The notes under the pieces were generated by a model. That model did no database searches. It worked only from the letters and a program-made list of their open reading frames with translations, and was not told where the DNA came from. 64,000 nucleotides of DNA from AC-32 sp963765785. Its GTDB lineage: Bacteria > Actinomycetota > Thermoleophilia > Gaiellales > Gaiellaceae. Shown here one piece after another: positions 21,049 through 29,549 of the stretch (its first letter is position 1; each line of letters begins with the position of its first letter). The DNA lies in assembly GCA_963765785.1 (NCBI GenBank), contig CAVXXW010000020.1, positions 1-64,000 of the forward strand. The letters are read 5' to 3'. The translations under genes were made by a program, and so were the position numbers.

Positions 21049-21262
21049 ATGGGCAGGTTGGACCGACTGACCACCAGGGAACGCGAAGTGCTCGCGCTGA
21101 TCGCCAAGGCGGAGACGAACGCGGCGATCTCCGCGGATCTCGGGATTACGACCCGCGCCGTCGAGCGGCATGTCAACTCCATCTTCCGCAAGCTCGAGAT
21201 CCCGAACTTGACGGCCTCGTGAACCGCCACGTGCGGCCGCGCTCTCGTACCGGGACGCGTAG
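21049..21262 (+). CDS. Stand-alone LuxR-type helix-turn-helix protein (frameshifted 3' end)
   Basis: About 71 residues consisting of little more than a GerE/LuxR DNA-binding domain: LTTREREVLALIAKAETNAA, ISADLGITTRAVERHVNSIF, RKLEI. As sequenced it stops at 21222; two small indels restore DGLVNRHVRAALSYRDA and a stop at 21262, the usual C-terminus of NarL-type response regulators. There is no receiver domain. Free HTH proteins of this type can act as constitutive DNA-binding regulators or need a partner. It lies downstream of the Thr/Pro lipoprotein, and GACGGTTCATCCCG just upstream also occurs at arcA/arcD. Confidence 0.75.
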
Positions 21263-21266
21263 CCCC

Positions 21267-21286
21267 AATCACCCCGGGTGGATGAC
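21267..21286. promoter_or_regulatory. Recurrent palindrome, copy 8
   Basis: AATCACCCCGGGTGGATGAC, 40 bp upstream of the small membrane protein at 21326. The first base of the consensus is A rather than C. Confidence 0.45.
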
Positions 21287-21325
21287 GCCGCCCGGCGTCG
21301 CACGGTTCATCGTGGCCTCGGGAGC

Positions 21326-21479
21326 ATGTTCGGACGCACACTCAAGGCATTCGGGATCCGATCGCCGGGTTGGTGGGCGGCGCGATCTTCTGGAGCACGG
21401 CCACTGGGTCATCGGGCTGATCCTCGTCTGCGCGGCGATTCCGGTCGCGCTGACCGCGTGGATCGTTGCCGACGACTAG
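21326..21479 (+). CDS. Small two-helix membrane protein (frameshifted)
   Basis: ATG 21326 opens MFGRTLKAFGIR. With indels near 21363 and 21390 corrected the chain continues IAGLVGGAIF, then EHGHWVIGLILVCAAIPVAL, TAWIVADD and a TAG at 21477. That gives about 50 residues with one or two membrane helices. I recognise no family. It is the first gene after a palindrome copy (40 bp) and is followed closely by a DUF1269 gene, so the two are probably one unit. Confidence 0.5.
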
Positions 21480-21503
21480 CGATCTCGAGAGGAAGGCGCG
21501 AAA

Positions 21504-22012
21504 ATGGTGGACCTGATCGCAATCGGGTACGACGACGAGACCACCGCCGTCGACGCGATGCGGAGCGGCCGAGGACCTCGCAGCCGACCTCGATCATCCA
21601 GCCTGACCAGATCGCCGCCATCATCCGGCACAAGGACGGCAAGTTCCAGGTGATCACGAACCACCACGAGGTCGGCGGAGGCGCAGCCTGGGGAGGCTTC
21701 TGGGGGCTGCTCTTCGGCCTGCTCTTCTTCGTCCCGGTTCTCGGCTTCGCCGTCGGCGCGGGCGTGGGCGCGATGATGGGCAAGCTCACGAAGGCGGGCA
21801 TCGACAAGGAGTTCGAGCAGAAGGTGCGCGACATGCTACGGCCGGGCACGTCGGCGCTCTTCCTCGTCGTCGAGAAGGTGACGCCGGACAAGGCGATCGC
21901 CGCGCTCGGCCGCCACGGCGGTACCGTCCTCAAGTCGTCGCTGAGCAAAGAGACCGAGAAACTGCTCCAAGAGGAACTGACCCACAAGGAGCCGGTCGGA
22001 GCCGGCACCTAA
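21504..22012 (+). CDS. DUF1269 membrane protein (one frameshift)
   Basis: About 165 residues. The N-terminus MVDLIAIGYDDETTAVDAMR is the ferredoxin-like opening of DUF1269. After an indel region near 21560-21590 it continues with IAAIIRHKDGKFQVITNHHE and a Gly-rich hydrophobic hairpin (AWGGFWGLLFGLLFFVPVLG, FAVGAGVGAMMGKL), then a second alpha/beta half (SALFLVVEKVTPDKAIAALG). The family is widespread in stress gene clusters, but its function is unknown. ATG 21504 follows GAGAGGAAGG. A diverged homologue lies at 36913-37431. Confidence 0.8.
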
Positions 22013-22027
22013 CCGTGGGCTGGGGTC

Positions 22028-22764
22028 GTGCACCGGTCGTCGCGATCGGATCGTGACGCGGCCGGGGACACCTCGGCCGGGCGTCTCGCCCGGCTCGAGC
22101 GTGTCCGCGGCCACGTAGGAGCCGCCGCTCGAGCCAGCAGCTACGGGTACGTCCTCCTCCTGATCGCGGCGTCGTTCGTCTTCGCCGCGACGGCATCCGA
22201 CGCGGACTGGACGGCGAGCGTCCTCGTCCTGCTCCAGAGCGCGACGCTGGTCGTCGCGCTCTGGACATCGGGGCTGTCGAGCGCCTGGGCGTGGCACAAC
22301 GTCCTCTTTCTCCTCTTCGCCGTTGCACTCGCCGCGACCGGCCTGGTCCACGGCGGGACAGGCATCGCGGCCACGCTGAGCCTCGTGTCGGGCCTGATGA
22401 CGATCGCGATCGTGGTCGTCATCGTGCGCAGCGTGATCTCGAAGGGCGAGGTCAGCAGGCAGTCGATCACGGGCGCCGTCTGCGTCTACCTGCTGCTCGG
22501 CATGATCTTCCTCTTCGTGTACGGCGTAGTCGCAACGCTCGGCGACGGGCCGTTCTTCGCCCAGGGGACCGACGGCACGAGGGCGCTACGCGTCTACTTC
22601 AGTTACGTGACCCTGGCGACGCTGGGCTACGGCGACTACACCCTGCCGGCAACCTCGGACACACGCTTGCGGTGCTCGAGGCGCTGCTCGGCCAGCTCTA
22701 TCTGGTGACGGTCGTGGCTCTGCTCGTCGCGCGCATGCGGCCCGCCCGCGCGCGCGAGGACTGA
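22028..22764 (+). CDS. Potassium channel-type membrane protein (3' frameshift)
   Basis: Several membrane helices (YGYVLLLIAASFVFAATA, ASVLVLLQSATLVVALW, NVLFLLFAVALAATGL, LVSGLMTIAIVVVIVRSV, AVCVYLLLGMIFLFVYGVVA) precede a pore loop with the selectivity filter YVTLATLGYGDYTLP. TxGYGD is the K+ filter motif of two-helix ion channels (Ion_trans_2). An indel near 22655 shifts the frame; corrected, the last helix reads AVLEALLGQLYLVTVVALLV and ends ARMRPARARED. Corrected length is about 245 residues, with no cytoplasmic RCK domain. GTG 22028 is the start, 16 bases after the DUF1269 stop. Confidence 0.82.
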
Positions 22765-22773
22765 CTTCGCCGG

Positions 22774-24116
22774 TCAGGCCCCGTGGCAGTGCTTCCACTT
22801 GCGGCCGGTCCCGCAGGTGCAAGGGTCGTTGCGGCCGCGTTGCGCGTCCTCGCGGCGTAGAGCGCATGATCTCGGCCGGCGCGCGATCCTCGGCGAGCAG
22901 CTCGGCCATGCGCGCATCGGCTGGTCGACGTGATGAAAGAACGCCTTGTAGCCGGCGCAGAGGTAGTTGAGCCCCGGTTCGCCGTCGGGGGTGGTCGATG
23001 AAGCGGTCCTTCGGGCAGCCGCCGTGGCAGGCGAAGCGGACGTCGCATTCGCGGCAGTAGCGCGGGAGCGTGTCGCGTTTGTCCCGGCCGAACTGTCGCT
23101 GCTGCTCGGAGGCGACCAGGTCGAGCATGTGGTGTCGCGTGATGTTGCCGAGCAGGTAGCGCGGCTCGACGAAGTGATCGCAGGAGTAGACGTCGCCGGT
23201 GTGCTCGAGCGCGAGCGCGAGTCCGCACGTCTCGCAGTGAACGCACAGGCCCGGCGGCTCGCCGACCCAGTTCGCGAGCGCGGTGTCGAACATCTGGACG
23301 TACACCTCGCCGACGTCGTGACGGACCCACTCCTCGAAGACGTCGATCAGGAACCGTCCGTAGTCCTCGGGCGAGACCGACCGCCCGGTGACGCGTCGCC
23401 GTCTTGGACGTAGAGCGGCCGGTCGCGCCAGGACGACCACGGCACCGTCCGTCCTCGGTGGCTTCGGCGACTCGCTCGATGATCGGGATGAACTGGATGA
23501 ACCGCGCGCCGCAGTCGTCGCGCAGGAAGCGGTACACCTCGCGGCCGCGATCGGCGTTGGCGGCGTGCACGGTCGTGAGCACGTTGTATTCCACGCCCCG
23601 CGGCGCGGAGGTGAGCGAGGCCGCGCATGACCTGGTCGAAGTGCCCTGGCCACCCTTGTTCACCCGGTAGGCGTCGTGCATCTCGCGCGGTCCGTCGATC
23701 GAGATCCCGACCAGGAAGTCGTGCTCGCCGGAAGAACGCCGCCCACTCCTCGTCGAGCAACGTGCCGTTCGTCTGGATCGTGTAGGCCGCGCGCTGGCCC
23801 GGGCTGCAGGTAGCGCTCCGCGAGCTCCACCGAGCGGCGGAAGAACTCGAGCGCCCATCAACGTCGGCTCGCCGCCCTGCCAGGCGATCATCACCTCCGG
23901 CATCCGCGAATGCGACTCGATCAGCTGCCGCAGGTAGGTCTCGAGCAGCTCGTCGGCCATGCGGAAGCGGCTGCCCGGGTAGAGCATCTCCTTGGAGAGG
24001 AAGAAGCAGTAGGCGCAGTCGAGGTTGCAGACCGCACCCGTCGGCTTCGCGAGCAGATGGAACGCGGGCGGAGCCCGCTCCAGCGTGGTCGCCGGCGCGA
24101 CCGGCTTCGCGCTCAC
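22774..24116 (-). CDS. Anaerobic sulfatase-maturating enzyme (radical SAM/SPASM) with SEC-C tail, frameshifted
   Basis: The N-terminus has the radical SAM cluster motif in GAVCNLDCAYCFF (CxxxCxxC), then RMPEVMIAWQGGEPTLMG, the GGEP motif that contacts SAM. The SPASM-type auxiliary cluster cysteines follow (CVHCETCG, VYSCDHF, YCRECDVRFACHGGCP). The last residues form a SEC-C metal-binding motif (NDPCTCGTGRKWKHCHGA) in the corrected frame, stop at 22774. Such enzymes oxidise an active-site Cys or Ser of sulfatases to formylglycine. At least six indels break the frame; corrected length is about 450 residues. GTG 24116 follows GGGAGG. It lies 33 bases after the small membrane gene at 24150-24320. 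The window's two Cys-type sulfatases are plausible substrates. Confidence 0.85.
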
Positions 24117-24149
24117 TCGGGATGCCTCCCGCCCAGCTCTTTCAGGCGT

Positions 24150-24320
24150 CTAGGCGGCCTGTGGTCTGGGTGTCATGAAGGCGCCGAAGAGCCACAGAAA
24201 CGGGAAGAAGATCCCGAAGAAGAACATCCAGCCGTGGCCGTTTCTGAGGGTCCTGATCCCCAGGAAGAACAGCAAGAGCAAGTACAGGAAAAAGCCGCCG
24301 AATCCGATTCCCCACCACAT
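24150..24320 (-). CDS. 56-residue membrane protein, paralogue of 41426-41611
   Basis: MWWGIGFGGFFLYLLLLFFL at residues 1-20 and RNGHGWMFFFGIFFPFLWLF at about 26-45 form two hydrophobic segments around LGIRTLRNGHG; the tail is GAFMTPRPQAA. The ATG at 24320 follows GGAGGG. A close paralogue (61 residues) lies at 41426-41611, sharing MWWGIG, TLRNGHGWMFFFGIFFP and LWLFGAFM. Both are first genes, both have a palindrome copy 69-82 bp upstream, and both lead operons of the sulfatase system (anSME here, DUF2252 + sulfatase there). Function unknown; a membrane adaptor for the following enzymes is a guess from context. Confidence 0.85.
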   Translation of the reverse strand: MWWGIGFGGFFLYLLLLFFLGIRTLRNGHGWMFFFGIFFPFLWLFGAFMTPRPQAA

Positions 24321-24388
24321 GGTTACCCTCCGCTTTTGACATCGACGTGTCGGTTTGCACGAAGTCTGAGCGTCCCGCTCCGACGGCA

Positions 24389-24409
24389 CATCACCCTGCG
24401 GGGGTGAAC
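24389..24409. promoter_or_regulatory. Recurrent palindrome, copy 9
   Basis: CATCACCCTGCGGGGGTGAA, 69 bp upstream of the small membrane gene leading the anSME operon. The first 18 bases are identical to copy 11 in front of ispH. Confidence 0.65.
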
Positions 24410-24430
24410 CACGGACGTGGCCGAGACGGG

Positions 24431-24795
24431 CTACATCGGCGACCTGCGGCGCAGCGGCGCTGCCCGACGGTCTCGATCCGTCAGTGGCGGCAGGCCCTTC
24501 GCGATCAGGACCCCGAAGACGAGGAACAGCACCGCCACCACGGCAGCGTTGTGCATCGCGAGCCAGCCGTTCATCGCGTCGAGCTGCGTCTTTGCCTGCT
24601 CGCCGCCGAGGAGGTAGTAGACGACGGGCACGGCGATCGTGAGGCTCCCGACGATCACGAAGACGACGATCGAGCGACCGTGTGTCGGCGATGGAGGGCC
24701 CGAGCTGCGTGAGGCCGGTCGCGGCGCCGAGAGTCAGGGTGAGATTCTTCGGGTTGACGCCCGCAGCGCCGTAGCGCGCCACGGCTCGTCGCGCC
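24431..24795 (-). pseudogene. GAP/Sap-type membrane protein, N-terminally truncated remnant
   Basis: The C-terminal half of a GAP-family (LysE-like, sulfolipid-addressing Sap type) membrane protein: GVNPKNLTLTLGAATGLTQL, then VGSLTIAVPVVYYLLGGEQA, LDAMNGWLAMHNAAVVAVLF and LVFGVLIAKGLPPL. About 110 N-terminal residues, including the first helices, are missing: upstream of the GVNPKN block the DNA turns into the start of an unrelated plus-strand gene. There is also an indel near 24670. This is a gene stump at a junction and cannot make a complete transporter. Confidence 0.7.
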
Positions 24796-24839
24796 TTCCC
24801 GCACTAGACTCACGCGTGGGTCCTCGAGAGGAGGCAGGC

Positions 24840-24926
24840 GTGGCGAACTTCGACTACGACGTGGTCGTCCTCGGCTGGGGCTTCGGCGGAAGTGTCGCGG
24901 CGTTGCGGGCCGTGGAGAAGGGCTGA
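24840..24926 (+). pseudogene. GMC-type FAD oxidoreductase, 5' stump
   Basis: GTG 24840, behind GAGGAGG, opens ANFDYDVVVLGWGFGGSVAA plus LRAVEKG and then stops at 24924. This is the Rossmann dinucleotide-binding start (usually GxGFGGSVAA) of cholesterol-oxidase-like FAD oxidoreductases, proteins of more than 500 residues. The middle Gly of the motif is Trp here (GWGFGG). Only 28 codons remain. Its neighbour on the left is the truncated GAP gene, so two stumps meet within about 50 bases, marking a deletion or a mis-assembly. Confidence 0.7.
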
Positions 24927-24934
24927 GAACAGCT

Positions 24935-26278
24935 GTGGGACAAGAGGGCCACCCCGACGCGCACACGGCGCCATCGACACGGGCCACGCCGAGTCCGCTC
25001 GAGCTTCTCCGGAGCCGCTCGTACGTCGTGTTGCTCGTGTTCGGCGCGATCATCGGCGTGCCGGTGGCGGCGGCCGCGTACTTCTTTCTCGAGGGTTTCA
25101 CCGAGCTGCAGCAGTATCTGTTCGGCACCCTGCCCGGCGACCTCGGCTTCGAAAGCCAGCCTGCCTGGTGGCCGATTCCGCTGCTTGCGCTGAGCGGCCT
25201 GCTGGTGGCGCTCACAATCCGGTACCTGCCGGGAACGGCAGGGCACAAGCCGGCGGAGGGGTTCAAGGCATCCGGACCCGTGCCGCCGATCGAGCTCCCC
25301 GGGATCGTCATCGCCTCGTTCGCCACCCTCAGCCTCGGGGTCGTCCTTGGCCCGGAGGCGCCTCTGATCGCGATCGGCAGCGGCCTCGGAGTCCTCGCCG
25401 TCCACCTGGTCAAGCGCGACGCGCCTGAGATGGCCAGTGTCGTGATCGGCGCCGCCGGGAGCTTCGCCGCGATCAGCACGCTCCTCGGCTCGCCTCTTCC
25501 GGCCGCGTTCCTGATGATGGAGGTGGCCGGGATCGGCGGCGCGATGCTCGGAGTGGTGCTCGCGCCCGGGCTGCTCGCTGCCGGTGTCGGCTCGCTGATC
25601 TTCATCGGGCTCGACAACTGGACCGGCTTCGGCACCTTCTCGCTCGCGGTCCCGGACATCCCTCCGGCCGGCAGCCCCCGTGTGTCCGAGTTTCTGTGGG
25701 CGATCGTGATCGGCGTCATCGCGGCGATCCTCGGCGTCGGCATCAAGCGGCTGGCGCTGCTGCTCCAGCCGATCGTCGAACGCCGAATGGTGCTGCTGAC
25801 ACCCGTTGTCGGCGTCGCGATCGGTGTTGTCGTGCTGATCTTCGTCGAAGTAACAGGGAGAAGCTCGGCCGAGGTGCTCTTCTCGGGACAGGATCAGCTC
25901 CCGGGCCTGATCGAAGGCGCCGCCGGCTGGACCGTGGGCGCGCTCCTGATGGTCGTCCTCTGCAAGGGCCTCGCGTACAGCTTCTCGCTGAGCAGCTTCC
26001 GAGGCGGCCCCATTTTCCCGAGCATGTTCATCGGCGCTGCCGGCGGCATTGCGCTCTCCCACCTTCCCGGCCTGCCGATGATCGCGGGTGCCGCAATGGG
26101 TATCGGCGCGATGATGGTCGCGATGCTGGGATTGCCGCTCACGTCCGTTCTCATCGTGAGTGTGTTCCTCCAGGCCGACGGCCTGACCCTGATGCCGCTC
26201 GTGATCGTCGCCGTCGTGGTCTCCTACGTCGTCTCAGCCCGGCTCCCTCCTGCACCCGACTCTGCGGCCCACTCGTAG
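24935..26278 (+). CDS. ClC-family chloride channel/transporter
   Basis: An intact 447-residue ClC protein with about ten hydrophobic segments. The anion-pathway motif is GVVLGPEAPLIAIGSGLG (GxExP, with the gating Glu), near residue 135. Later come SFRGGPIFPSMFIGAAGGIA, the GxFxP-like second pathway motif, and GIGAMMVAMLGLPLTSVLI. There is no CBS domain. ClC proteins exchange chloride for protons or conduct chloride and often help in acid stress. The GTG at 24935 lies 8 bases after the oxidoreductase stump and has no strong ribosome site, so an internal start is possible. Confidence 0.9.
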   Translation: MGQEGHPDAHTAPSTRATPSPLELLRSRSYVVLLVFGAIIGVPVAAAAYFFLEGFTELQQYLFGTLPGDLGFESQPAWWPIPLLALSGLLVALTIRYLPGTAGHKPAEGFKASGPVPPIELPGIVIASFATLSLGVVLGPEAPLIAIGSGLGVLAVHLVKRDAPEMASVVIGAAGSFAAISTLLGSPLPAAFLMMEVAGIGGAMLGVVLAPGLLAAGVGSLIFIGLDNWTGFGTFSLAVPDIPPAGSPRVSEFLWAIVIGVIAAILGVGIKRLALLLQPIVERRMVLLTPVVGVAIGVVVLIFVEVTGRSSAEVLFSGQDQLPGLIEGAAGWTVGALLMVVLCKGLAYSFSLSSFRGGPIFPSMFIGAAGGIALSHLPGLPMIAGAAMGIGAMMVAMLGLPLTSVLIVSVFLQADGLTLMPLVIVAVVVSYVVSARLPPAPDSAAHS

Positions 26279-26337
26279 GCAGCTGCGATCGGGCAGGCGC
26301 TTCTCAGCACTGGATGGCGCGCCCCTCTCACTGTGAG

Positions 26338-26357
26338 CATCGCCCCGATCGCACGAA
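26338..26357. promoter_or_regulatory. Recurrent palindrome, copy 10
   Basis: CATCGCCCCGATCGCACGAA, 72 bp upstream of the membrane protein at 26429. It has one mismatch in the right half relative to copy 4 (GGACGAA becomes GCACGAA). Confidence 0.45.
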
Positions 26358-26428
26358 AGCGATCACCCAGAACGAACGATGTGGTGCCGCCACCCCAGTG
26401 ACAGCCTGGGCTCGCGGGGCACGAACCG

Positions 26429-26985
26429 ATGACGGACGGCGCTGAAGCACATGAGACCGAACTGGACGAGAAATCGCCGGACAGGCGGGACCGCGTCCGC
26501 GTCATCGTTCGCTCCGGAGAGCGCTGGGCGGCGTACGGCTGGTTCATGTCGCTCGGCACCGTGCTGCCGCTCGTGACCTTCCTCGGCGGCTACGTGGTGA
26601 ACCTGACGCTGGTCGGCGCGCCGATCGCGAGGCGCATCTACGAGCTCGGGATCTGGCTGTCCACGCTCGGGCAGGAGCCGCCCGGCAAGGAGAAGATGGA
26701 TGCGCGAGCGGCGGCCTCGACCAAGAAGCCCTTCGCCGAGCGGATCAGGCCGTACTCACCTCCGGGGATCATCGAGCGTCGCGGCAAGCGCGTGCCGATG
26801 GCGGTGCGGGTCGTCTGGTTCGTGCTCGTCGGCTGGTGGCTCGGGGCGATCTGGGTGGATCACCTCCTGGAGCATCTTCCTCCTTCCCTATCCGCTGCTT
26901 CGACACCGTGGCTGCGCTCCTGACCGAGGTCCCGTCCTTCATGACGCTGGCCTGGCCGGGGACGGCCGACCCCCCGCCGGCCTAG
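26429..26985 (+). CDS. YccF-like membrane protein (one frameshift)
   Basis: A protein of about 185 residues. After a charged N-terminus come one helix (YGWFMSLGTVLPLVTFLGGY), a long cytoplasmic charged stretch (PGKEKMDARAAASTKKPFAE), then RVVWFVLVGWWLGAIWV, the signature helix of YccF/DUF307 proteins. An indel near 26860 breaks the frame; corrected, it continues TSWSIFLLPYPLLDTVAALL and ends at the TAG at 26983. Function unknown. It is convergent with the YihY gene, whose stop is the next base. The ATG at 26429 has no strong ribosome site. Confidence 0.6.
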
Positions 26986-28005
26986 TCAGTCCGCCGACGG
27001 ATGCGGTGTCGGATCGGTTCGCCGCGCCCACAGCGTCGCGTTGAGCGCCGCGGCGAAGACGATGATCCTGCCCAGGAAGTACAGCGCGAGCAGGAGCACG
27101 GCCGCGATGCCAAGCGCGCCGTACGTTCCCTGCTTCTCGAGCGAGTACGGACCGAGGATGTAGGCGCCCACGGCATTCAGCACCTCGATGCCGAAGCCGA
27201 AGAGCAGCGCGCCCGGAACGAGCGCTCTCCAGTCGGCGTCACGGTGGGGCAGTCGCATCGAGACGAGCAGCCAGATGCCCGCGTACGGCAGCGCGATCAG
27301 GATCGACGCGAAGATGCCCAGCAGGACCGAATCGCGACGGGCTGTGCTGACGAGTCCGGCCAGCACGAAGCAGGCGACGAGGGCGGCGAGCAGCTTGACG
27401 GTTGCGCCCACGGTCGGCTTGGGCGCGGCCGCGCGGAGATCGGTCCAGACGAGGCGATGCGCGCCGATCAGCGCGCGCAGGACGCTTCTCGTCGCGTAGA
27501 GCAGCACGGGGATACCGACGACGAGGGCATACCAGCGGGCCGAGCTGTTCGCAGCCGAGGCGACGGAACTCGAGACGAGTGATGCCAGGCCCGCGGAATT
27601 GGCCGTCTCCCCCGGCGACTGGGAGCTCGCATCCGCTGCCACGCCCAGCCCGGCGACGACGACGAGCGCGAGCGGCAGCAGCCAGATGAACAGCCGGTAG
27701 GCGAGCGCGCCTGCGATGATCCCGCCGCCCACCTCACCGTCGCGCTCGACTGTCTCGAACACGGCGTCCACCGATCCGTGGCGCCCCCGCTCGGCCTGGG
27801 CACGCTCTGCCAGTTGCTCCCCGCGTACCACCAGCGCCGCTTGCCGCGCGCGGAGCCGCGCAAGTCGCCCCGAAGATGCATCCTCGGCGTCGGACGGATG
27901 CAGCACCTCGGCGAGCTCGTCCGCGTCGCCGTACGAGGGGGTTTCCGACAGGTCGACGGCATCGTCGACCCGTCCTGTTCGATCGTGTTCCGTCACATCC
28001 GTCAC
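26986..28005 (-). CDS. YihY/BrkB-family membrane protein
   Basis: An intact 339-residue member of the YihY family. A charged N-terminal region of about 85 residues precedes the conserved entry FETVERDGEVGGGIIAGALA and YRLFIWLLPLALVVVAGLG. Five more hydrophobic segments follow, including YALVVGIPVLLYATRSVLRA, the LVWTDLR motif, and near the end YGALGIAAVLLLALYFLGRI. The family was once called ribonuclease BN by mistake; it is a membrane protein of unknown transport role. Start ATG 28005; a palindrome lies 47 bp upstream. A second family member lies at 51687-52646, also behind a palindrome. Confidence 0.9.
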   Translation of the reverse strand: MTDVTEHDRTGRVDDAVDLSETPSYGDADELAEVLHPSDAEDASSGRLARLRARQAALVVRGEQLAERAQAERGRHGSVDAVFETVERDGEVGGGIIAGALAYRLFIWLLPLALVVVAGLGVAADASSQSPGETANSAGLASLVSSSVASAANSSARWYALVVGIPVLLYATRSVLRALIGAHRLVWTDLRAAAPKPTVGATVKLLAALVACFVLAGLVSTARRDSVLLGIFASILIALPYAGIWLLVSMRLPHRDADWRALVPGALLFGFGIEVLNAVGAYILGPYSLEKQGTYGALGIAAVLLLALYFLGRIIVFAAALNATLWARRTDPTPHPSAD

Positions 28006-28051
28006 CGGAGCCTCCGGACATCCCCATCATGCGATCGGTGCGTGCCCGGAA

Positions 28052-28072
28052 CATCACCCCGATCGGTCGATC
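28052..28072. promoter_or_regulatory. Recurrent palindrome, copy 11a (YihY)
   Basis: CATCACCCCGATCGGTCGAT, 47 bp upstream of the YihY start at 28005 and overlapping the last codons of the antiporter gene. The adjacent GGAACATC flank also occurs at the second sulfatase copy (CGAACATC). Confidence 0.55.
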
Positions 28073-29366
28073 GGCGCTTCCTCCGCGGCGGGGCCCGACT
28101 CGGGCAGGCGCCAGCGGACATCCGGCACGGTTCCCGATTCGACGGGCAGCATCCTCTGCCGCGGGTGGGCGGCGAACCAGTCGGCGTAGCGGCGTGCCAG
28201 CGGGGCCGCGGTCAAGCCGTGCAGGAGCACCGAGAGCGCGATCGTGAAGAACGTCGTCGTGAGGATCACGCTCTCGTGCGGCAGCTGGCCCTCGGCCTCG
28301 ACGAGCAGCACGGCGAACACGATCGACGCGAGCCCGCGAGGACCGAACCACCCGACAAAGGCCACGGTCGGAGCACGGGCTTGCGTCCCGATCAGGGCAA
28401 TTCCCACCGGCAGCATGCGGACGACGGTCAGGCTGAGAAGCGCATAGCCGGCGATTGCCCAGGTGACGTGGCTCAGGCTCGGCTCGAGCAGGGCGGCGCC
28501 GAAGACGACGAAGGTGGCGGCCGCCAGCAGGGCACCGAGCTGCTCGGTCAGGTACCCGACCTCGCTGCGGAAGCGCCGCCGGAGCGCGCCGAAGACCATC
28601 CCACCGACGAACGCCGCGATGAATCCCGAGCCGCCGACGGCGGCGGCGGCTGTGTACGCGAGCGCCGCACCCGCAACGGGCACGATCTGGAGCCAGGACT
28701 CCGCCACGAGCCCGCGCGGGCCGGCCAGCACGACGACGGCCCCGGTGAGCGCTCCGGCAGCGACGCCGAGGAGGATTCCGTAGCCGATCTGCTCGGCCAG
28801 GAGCCTGGCCGCGTGCGTCTCGTTGATGAGCCCGGCCTCGGTCGAGGCGACGGCGAGGACGACGGTGAAGATCGGGACGCAGAGGCCGTCGTTGAGACCG
28901 CTCTCGACATTGAGGCCCTGCCGGACGCGCGAGGGGAGCCTCGGGAACGTCACCACCGCCTGCCCGAGAGCCGCGTCCGTCGGCGCGAGGACGACGGCGA
29001 GCAGGAGCGCCTCGGGCCAGCCCATCGAACTGAACACGAGCACGGCCGCGACGAAGCCGGCGGCGATCGTCAGCGGCAGGCCGATGCCGAGGAGGCGGTC
29101 CGGGATCCGCCGCTCCTGCCAGAGCGCCCGCAGGTCGATCCGGGCCGCGTCTCCGAAGAGCACGATCGCGAGCGTCGCCTCCGCGAGGAGCTTGACCGTC
29201 TCGCCGCTCGGAGTCCGGGGTCGACGAGCCCGCTGATCTTTCCGCCCGCGAGCAGGCCGGCACCGGTGAAGACCATCGGCGCCGTGATCGACGTGCCTTC
29301 GAGGCGGCGCGACGCGGCCGCGTAGCCGAGGACGACGACTGCGATCGTCGGAAGCGCCCACTCCAC
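28054..29366 (-). CDS. CPA1-type Na+/H+ antiporter (one frameshift)
   Basis: A cation/proton antiporter of about 435 residues with 12 or so helices. GTG 29366 gives WALPTIAVVVLGYAAASRRL and FTGAGLLAGGKISGLVD. After an indel near 29220 the chain runs intact: LLAEATLAIVLFGDAARIDL, LAVVLAPTDAALGQAVV, VRQGLNVESGLNDGLCVPIF (with the paired acidic residues that carry ions in NhaP-like proteins), and VGWFGPRGLASIVFAVLLVE. It likely exports Na+ or K+ in exchange for protons. No C-terminal TrkA domain is present. Confidence 0.85.
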
Positions 29367-29549
29367 CGGGCGCAGCCTATGTCGCAGACCTCGTCTGGAC
29401 TCGATGAATGCGTTCGCGGCCGCGCGCTCCAAAGATGCGAACAGTGCGTCGGACCCATCCGGGCGCGGGCACACCCGTGCACGCACCTGGAGCCTCCTGA
29501 TTGGACTGTCTTGAGCCGAGCACAAGGCTCACCGGAGAGCCGGATGCAA

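Noticed and set aside
22774..24116. Radical SAM protein as a peptide-natural-product maturase
   Set aside because: Motifs and layout fit a sulfatase maturase, Cys-type sulfatases are present in the window, and no precursor peptide is seen nearby.
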